NCBI GenBank assembly: GCA_900547855.1
Contig: URIK01000099.1
Span: forward strand, 1-6,751
Length of the DNA stretch: 6,751 nucleotides
Direction: 5' to 3'
DNA from: an uncultured Collinsella sp.
GTDB taxonomy: Bacteria > Actinomycetota > Coriobacteriia > Coriobacteriales > Coriobacteriaceae
In this document: one piece after another, positions 3,830 through 6,751 of the stretch
Position numbering within the stretch: position 1 is the first letter of the stretch
Layout: the number at the start of each line of letters is the position of its first letter
Notes under the pieces: model-generated
The model's input: the letters and a program-made list of their open reading frames with translations, nothing else
Told to the model about the DNA's origin: nothing
Database searches by the model: none
Program-made: the position numbers and the translations under genes

Positions 3830-6478
3830 ATGGTGAAAAAGTCACCGGAAAACACTACTCCCGCAATTGTGGACAACGTAGAGGCGCTTGAGGCTAAGCT
3901 CGCTCAGATGCGAGAGGCCCAGGCGCTTTTTGCTACGTACACGCAGGAGCAGGTCGACAAGATCTTCTATGAGGCCGCCATGGCCGCCAACAAGGCTCGT
4001 ATCCCGTTGGCGAAGATGGCCATCGAGGAGACCGGCCGCGGCGTTCTTGAGGACAAGGTCATCAAGAACCACTACGCCGCAGAGTACATCTACAACGCTT
4101 ACAAGAACACCAAGACCTGTGGTGTCCTGGAGCGCGACGAGGCTTACGGCATCACCAAGATCGCCGAGCCCATCGGCATCGTGGGCGCCGTCATCCCGAC
4201 GACCAACCCCACCTCCACCGCGATCTTCAAGACGCTGATCAGCCTGAAGACCCGCAACGCCATCATCATCTCCCCGCACCCGGCTGCCGCCAAGTGCACC
4301 ATCGCCGCCGCCAAGCTCGTGCTTGACGCCGCCGTCAAGGCCGGCGCCCCCGAGGGCATCATCGGCTGGGTCGATGTCCCCTCCATCGAGCTGACCAACA
4401 TGGTCATGCGCGACGTCGACATCATCCTCGCCACCGGTGGCCCGGGCATGGTCAAGGCCGCTTACTCCTCGGGCAAGCCCGCCCTGGGCGTTGGCGCCGG
4501 TAACACCCCGGTCGTCATCGACGACACCGCCGACGTGCTGCTCGCCGTCAACTCCATCATCCACTCCAAGACCTTTGACAACGGCATGATCTGCGCTTCC
4601 GAGCAGTCCGTGACCGTTATCGACACCATCTATGACCAGGTTAAGGCCGAGTTCCAGAAGCGCGGCTGCTACTTCGTCAAGCAGGGTGCCGAGATGGAGG
4701 CTCTGCGTGCCGCCATGTTCAAGAACGGCGCCCTCGATCACCGCATCCCCGGCATGGCTGCTGCCAAGATCGCCGAGCTCGCCGGCATCGAGGTTCCCGC
4801 CAAGACCAAGATCCTGATCGCCGAGGTCACCTCCACCGACCCCGCCAAGGAGGAGTTCTCCCACGAGAAGCTCTCCCCGGTCCTGGCCATGTATCACGCC
4901 AAGGACTTCCAGGAGGCCGTCGACAAGGCCGAGCACCTGGTGCTCGCCGGTGGCCCGGGCCACACCGCCTCTCTGTACGTGCACCCCGCCCAGGCCGAGA
5001 AGATCAGCCTGTTCGAGCACGTCATGAAGGCCTGCCGTATCGTCATCAACACCCCGTCCTCGCACGGCGGCATCGGTGACCTGTACAACTTTGGCATGAA
5101 GCCGTCTCTGACCCTGGGCTGCGGCTCCTGGGGCGGCAACTCCGTCTCCGAGAACGTTGGGGTGAAGCACTTGATCAACGTTAAGACTGTGGCCGAGCGC
5201 CGTGAGAACATGCTGTGGTTCCGCGCTCCCGAGAAGGTCTACTTCAAGAAGGGTTCCACGCCCGTCGCCCTCGACGAGCTCGGTACCGTCATGGGCAAGA
5301 AGCGCGCCTTCATCGTCACCGACCAGTTCCTCTTCAAGAATGGCAACACCCGCGCCATCGAGGCCAAGCTCGACGAGATGGGCATCGCCCACGACTGCTT
5401 CTACGACGTCGAGCCCGATCCGTCGCTGCAGTGCGCACGTCGCGGCGCTAAGCAGATGGCTCTCTTTGAGCCGGACGTCATCATCGCCGTCGGCGGTGGC
5501 TCCGCTATGGACGCCGGCAAGATCATGTGGATGATGTACGAGCACCCCGAGTGCAAGTTTGAGGACATGGCCATGGACTTCATGGACATCCGCAAGCGTA
5601 TCTTCACCTTCCCCGAGATGGGCAAGAAGGCCTACTTCGTCGCCGTCCCGACCTCTTCGGGTACCGGCTCCGAGTGCACGCCGTTCGCCATCATCACCGA
5701 CAAGGAGACCGGCATCAAGTGGCCGCTCGCCGACTACGCGCTGCTCCCCAACATGGCTATCGTCGACGCCGACAACTGCATGACCGCCCCGCGCGGCCTG
5801 ACCGCTGCCTCCGGCATCGACGTCATGACCCACGCCATCGAGTCCTACGTCTCCATCATGGCTTCCGACTACACCAAGGGCCTCTCCGAGCGCGCTGCCA
5901 AGCTCGTCTTTGAGAACCTGCCCTCCAGCTTCACGAACGGCGCCAAGGACCCGCACGCCCGCGAGGAGATGCACAACGCCTCCTGCATGGCCGGTATGGC
6001 CTTCGCCAACGCCTTCCTGGGCCTCAACCACTCCATGGCTCACAAGCTCGGCGCTTTCCATCACCTGCCCCACGGCATCGCTAACGCCGTCATCCTGACC
6101 CGCGTCATGCGCTACAACGCCGCCGAGGCTCCCGTCAAGATGGGTACCTTCTCCCAGTATCCTTACCCCAACGCGCTGCACAACTACGCCGAGATGGCCA
6201 AGTACTGCGGCATCGAGGGCAAGGACGACAAGGAGGTCTTCGAGAACTTCATCACGAAGCTCGAGGAGCTCAAGGACTTCATCGGCGTCAAGAAGACTAT
6301 CGCCGACTACGGTGTTGACGAGCAGTACTTCCTCGACACCCTCGACGAGATGACCGAGCAGGCATTCAACGACCAGTGCACCGGCGCCAACCCGCGCTAC
6401 CCGCTCATGAGCGAGATCAAGGAGCTCTACCTGGACGCCTACTACGGCCGCGAGCCCCAGGATTACGCCGTCTGCTAG
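3830..6478 (+). CDS. adhE: Bifunctional acetaldehyde-CoA / alcohol dehydrogenase (AdhE)
   Basis: AdhE reduces acetyl-CoA to acetaldehyde and then to ethanol, using two NADH, and so restores NAD+ in fermentation; homologues assemble into filaments (spirosomes). The 882-residue length fits the family (891 in E. coli). The N-terminal CoA-dependent aldehyde dehydrogenase domain (about 15-445) has GVGAGNTPVVID (220-231) and catalytic C255 in FDNGMICASEQS. A linker around 450-477 leads to the iron-dependent alcohol dehydrogenase domain, with AVGGGSAMDAGK (553-564), PTSSGTGSE (607-615), and iron ligands D664, H668, H734 and H748. These are offset by exactly 11 from the E. coli residues D653, H657, H723 and H737. 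No key residue is missing. The start is supported by AAGGAG 6 nt upstream. Codons are strongly C-ended, suggesting high expression. It is probably a single-gene unit. Confidence 0.98.
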   Translation: MVKKSPENTTPAIVDNVEALEAKLAQMREAQALFATYTQEQVDKIFYEAAMAANKARIPLAKMAIEETGRGVLEDKVIKNHYAAEYIYNAYKNTKTCGVLERDEAYGITKIAEPIGIVGAVIPTTNPTSTAIFKTLISLKTRNAIIISPHPAAAKCTIAAAKLVLDAAVKAGAPEGIIGWVDVPSIELTNMVMRDVDIILATGGPGMVKAAYSSGKPALGVGAGNTPVVIDDTADVLLAVNSIIHSKTFDNGMICASEQSVTVIDTIYDQVKAEFQKRGCYFVKQGAEMEALRAAMFKNGALDHRIPGMAAAKIAELAGIEVPAKTKILIAEVTSTDPAKEEFSHEKLSPVLAMYHAKDFQEAVDKAEHLVLAGGPGHTASLYVHPAQAEKISLFEHVMKACRIVINTPSSHGGIGDLYNFGMKPSLTLGCGSWGGNSVSENVGVKHLINVKTVAERRENMLWFRAPEKVYFKKGSTPVALDELGTVMGKKRAFIVTDQFLFKNGNTRAIEAKLDEMGIAHDCFYDVEPDPSLQCARRGAKQMALFEPDVIIAVGGGSAMDAGKIMWMMYEHPECKFEDMAMDFMDIRKRIFTFPEMGKKAYFVAVPTSSGTGSECTPFAIITDKETGIKWPLADYALLPNMAIVDADNCMTAPRGLTAASGIDVMTHAIESYVSIMASDYTKGLSERAAKLVFENLPSSFTNGAKDPHAREEMHNASCMAGMAFANAFLGLNHSMAHKLGAFHHLPHGIANAVILTRVMRYNAAEAPVKMGTFSQYPYPNALHNYAEMAKYCGIEGKDDKEVFENFITKLEELKDFIGVKKTIADYGVDEQYFLDTLDEMTEQAFNDQCTGANPRYPLMSEIKELYLDAYYGREPQDYAVC

Positions 6479-6494
6479 TTTTAGCACGGTTTTT
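6468..6494 (+). terminator. Probable weak intrinsic terminator overlapping the adhE stop codon
   Basis: CCGT (6468-6471) pairs with ACGG (6486-6489), and GCTA (6474-6477) with TAGC (6482-6485), around a GTTT loop with a 2-nt bulge (CT). Five T follow (6490-6494). The TAG stop (6476-6478) lies in the hairpin, so a terminating ribosome would cover it. The stem is modest; partial termination is a fair guess. Confidence 0.5.
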
Positions 6495-6495
6495 A

Positions 6496-6534
6496 ACGGC
6501 GGGGGTGCACGGGTGTTTCACACACCCCCGCCGT
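6496..6534 (+). other. Strong 12-bp GC-rich stem-loop between adhE and the next gene
   Basis: ACGGCGGGGGTG (6496-6507) and CACCCCCGCCGT (6523-6534) are perfectly complementary with a 15-nt loop. No T run follows on the plus strand (CGCTTCTATCGC), and on the minus strand the stem runs into AAAAA. It is thus not a standard intrinsic terminator in either direction. It could stabilise the adhE 3' end, aid termination with the preceding T tract, or act in the leader of the next gene, whose ATG is 32 nt further on. Confidence 0.7.
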
Positions 6535-6566
6535 CGCTTCTATCGCATCGTTGAAAGGATGCAACC

Positions 6567-6719
6567 ATGCTGCTACCCGATTCCAAGACCGAGCTCGTCC
6601 GCCGTGGCAACAAGGTCGTTTACGACCTGGGCGACAAGATTGTCAAGGTCTTTAACGAGACCAAGCCTGTCTCCGACGTGTTCAACGAGGCTTTGAATCT
6701 TGCCCGCATCAATGAGTGC
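6567..6719 (+). CDS. Probable APH-like phosphotransferase, N-terminal 51 codons, cut by the contig end
   Basis: Only the first 51 residues are genomic. The segment VRRGNKVVYDLGDKIVKVF (11-29) looks like the glycine-containing first strands of an aminoglycoside-phosphotransferase/kinase-like fold, with K27 in IVKVF as the candidate ATP-binding lysine. NEALNLARINE (40-50) would be the following helix. This resembles a family of APH-type proteins found in gut anaerobes whose substrates are unknown; no resistance role should be assumed. The start ATG is preceded by AAAGGA with 7-8 nt spacing. It lies 88 nt after adhE with stem-loops between, so co-transcription is uncertain. After C51 the frame runs into adapter. 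Confidence 0.6.
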
Positions 6720-6751
6720 CTGTCTCTTATACACATCTCCGCGCCCACGAG
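6720..6751 (-). other. Untrimmed Nextera Read 2 adapter, reverse complement (artefact)
   Basis: CTGTCTCTTATACACATCT (6720-6738) is the complete Tn5 mosaic end in reverse complement. CCGCGCCCACGAG (6739-6751) is the Read 2 adapter with one mismatch at 6742 (C where the adapter has A), most easily read as a sequencing or assembly error. Genomic sequence ends at 6719 or 6720. Confidence 0.97.

Noticed and set aside
3574..3876. Frame containing SLGTDLHECFHSFGTD and a similar one at 2634-2957 (SLGTDLHECFHALGTD)
   Set aside because: The shared peptide is just translation of the element's two inverted repeat arms, not a conserved protein.
3842..6487. An 881-codon open frame on the minus strand opposite all of adhE
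   Set aside because: It is codon-aligned antisense to adhE. Stops in that register need TTA, CTA or TCA codons in adhE, which are avoided by its C/G-ending codon use. The translation is low-complexity (rich in G, V, L, D, H) with no recognisable family.
1..6751. CRISPR array, tRNA, rRNA, phage or toxin-antitoxin genes
   Set aside because: No spaced repeat array, no structured RNA gene and no matching proteins were seen on either strand.
1..6751. Reading the two terminal Tn5 mosaic ends as a natural composite transposon
   Set aside because: They are joined to Illumina primer and index sequence, which proves a library origin.

Overview
The window is a short assembly contig of cellular bacterial DNA. 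It is bounded on both sides by untrimmed Nextera (Tn5) library adapter: 1-50 on the left, including a P7 tail and an 8-nt index, and 6720-6751 on the right. Genomic sequence is therefore 51-6719, and both terminal genes are cut by the adapters. Strongly G/C-ending codons, a pyrR-pyrB-pyrC cluster with a B. subtilis-type PyrB, a four-cysteine ribosomal protein L28 and a fermentative AdhE suggest a high-GC anaerobic gut actinobacterium. I think a Collinsella-like coriobacterium is most likely, but that is inference from remembered protein sequences, not a database match.

Layout. On the minus strand, running leftwards from about 2050, lies a pyrimidine biosynthesis operon. A roughly 150-nt leader carries a PyrR-type attenuator: a hairpin with a CAAAGA hexaloop, then a 16-bp terminator stem and seven U. 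It is followed by pyrR, pyrB and the first 109 codons of pyrC. The three genes are packed with 4-nt or overlapping junctions, and the Shine-Dalgarno sequences of pyrB and pyrC lie inside the last codons of the gene before. PyrR would sense UMP/PRPP and attenuate the operon; PyrB and PyrC catalyse successive steps of UMP synthesis.

On the plus strand, rpmB (L28) has its own extended -10 promoter and a strong intrinsic terminator. Directly after that terminator starts a compact mobile element (2639-3676). It has imperfect 49-bp terminal inverted repeats (46/49 identical) around one minus-strand HUH transposase gene of the REP-associated (RAYT/Y1) family. The transposase ribosome binding site is buried in a perfect 10-bp RNA hairpin, a design known from IS200 that throttles transposase translation.

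To the right, adhE (882 codons, plus strand) encodes the bifunctional acetaldehyde-CoA/alcohol dehydrogenase of mixed-acid and ethanol fermentation. Its extended -10 promoter is preceded by a palindrome and direct repeats that may be an operator. Two stem-loops follow it, one overlapping the stop codon. The last gene is the first 51 codons of a probable APH-like phosphotransferase. The most interesting items are the RAYT element with its RBS-sequestering hairpin and the pyr leader. No wholly unknown system was found.
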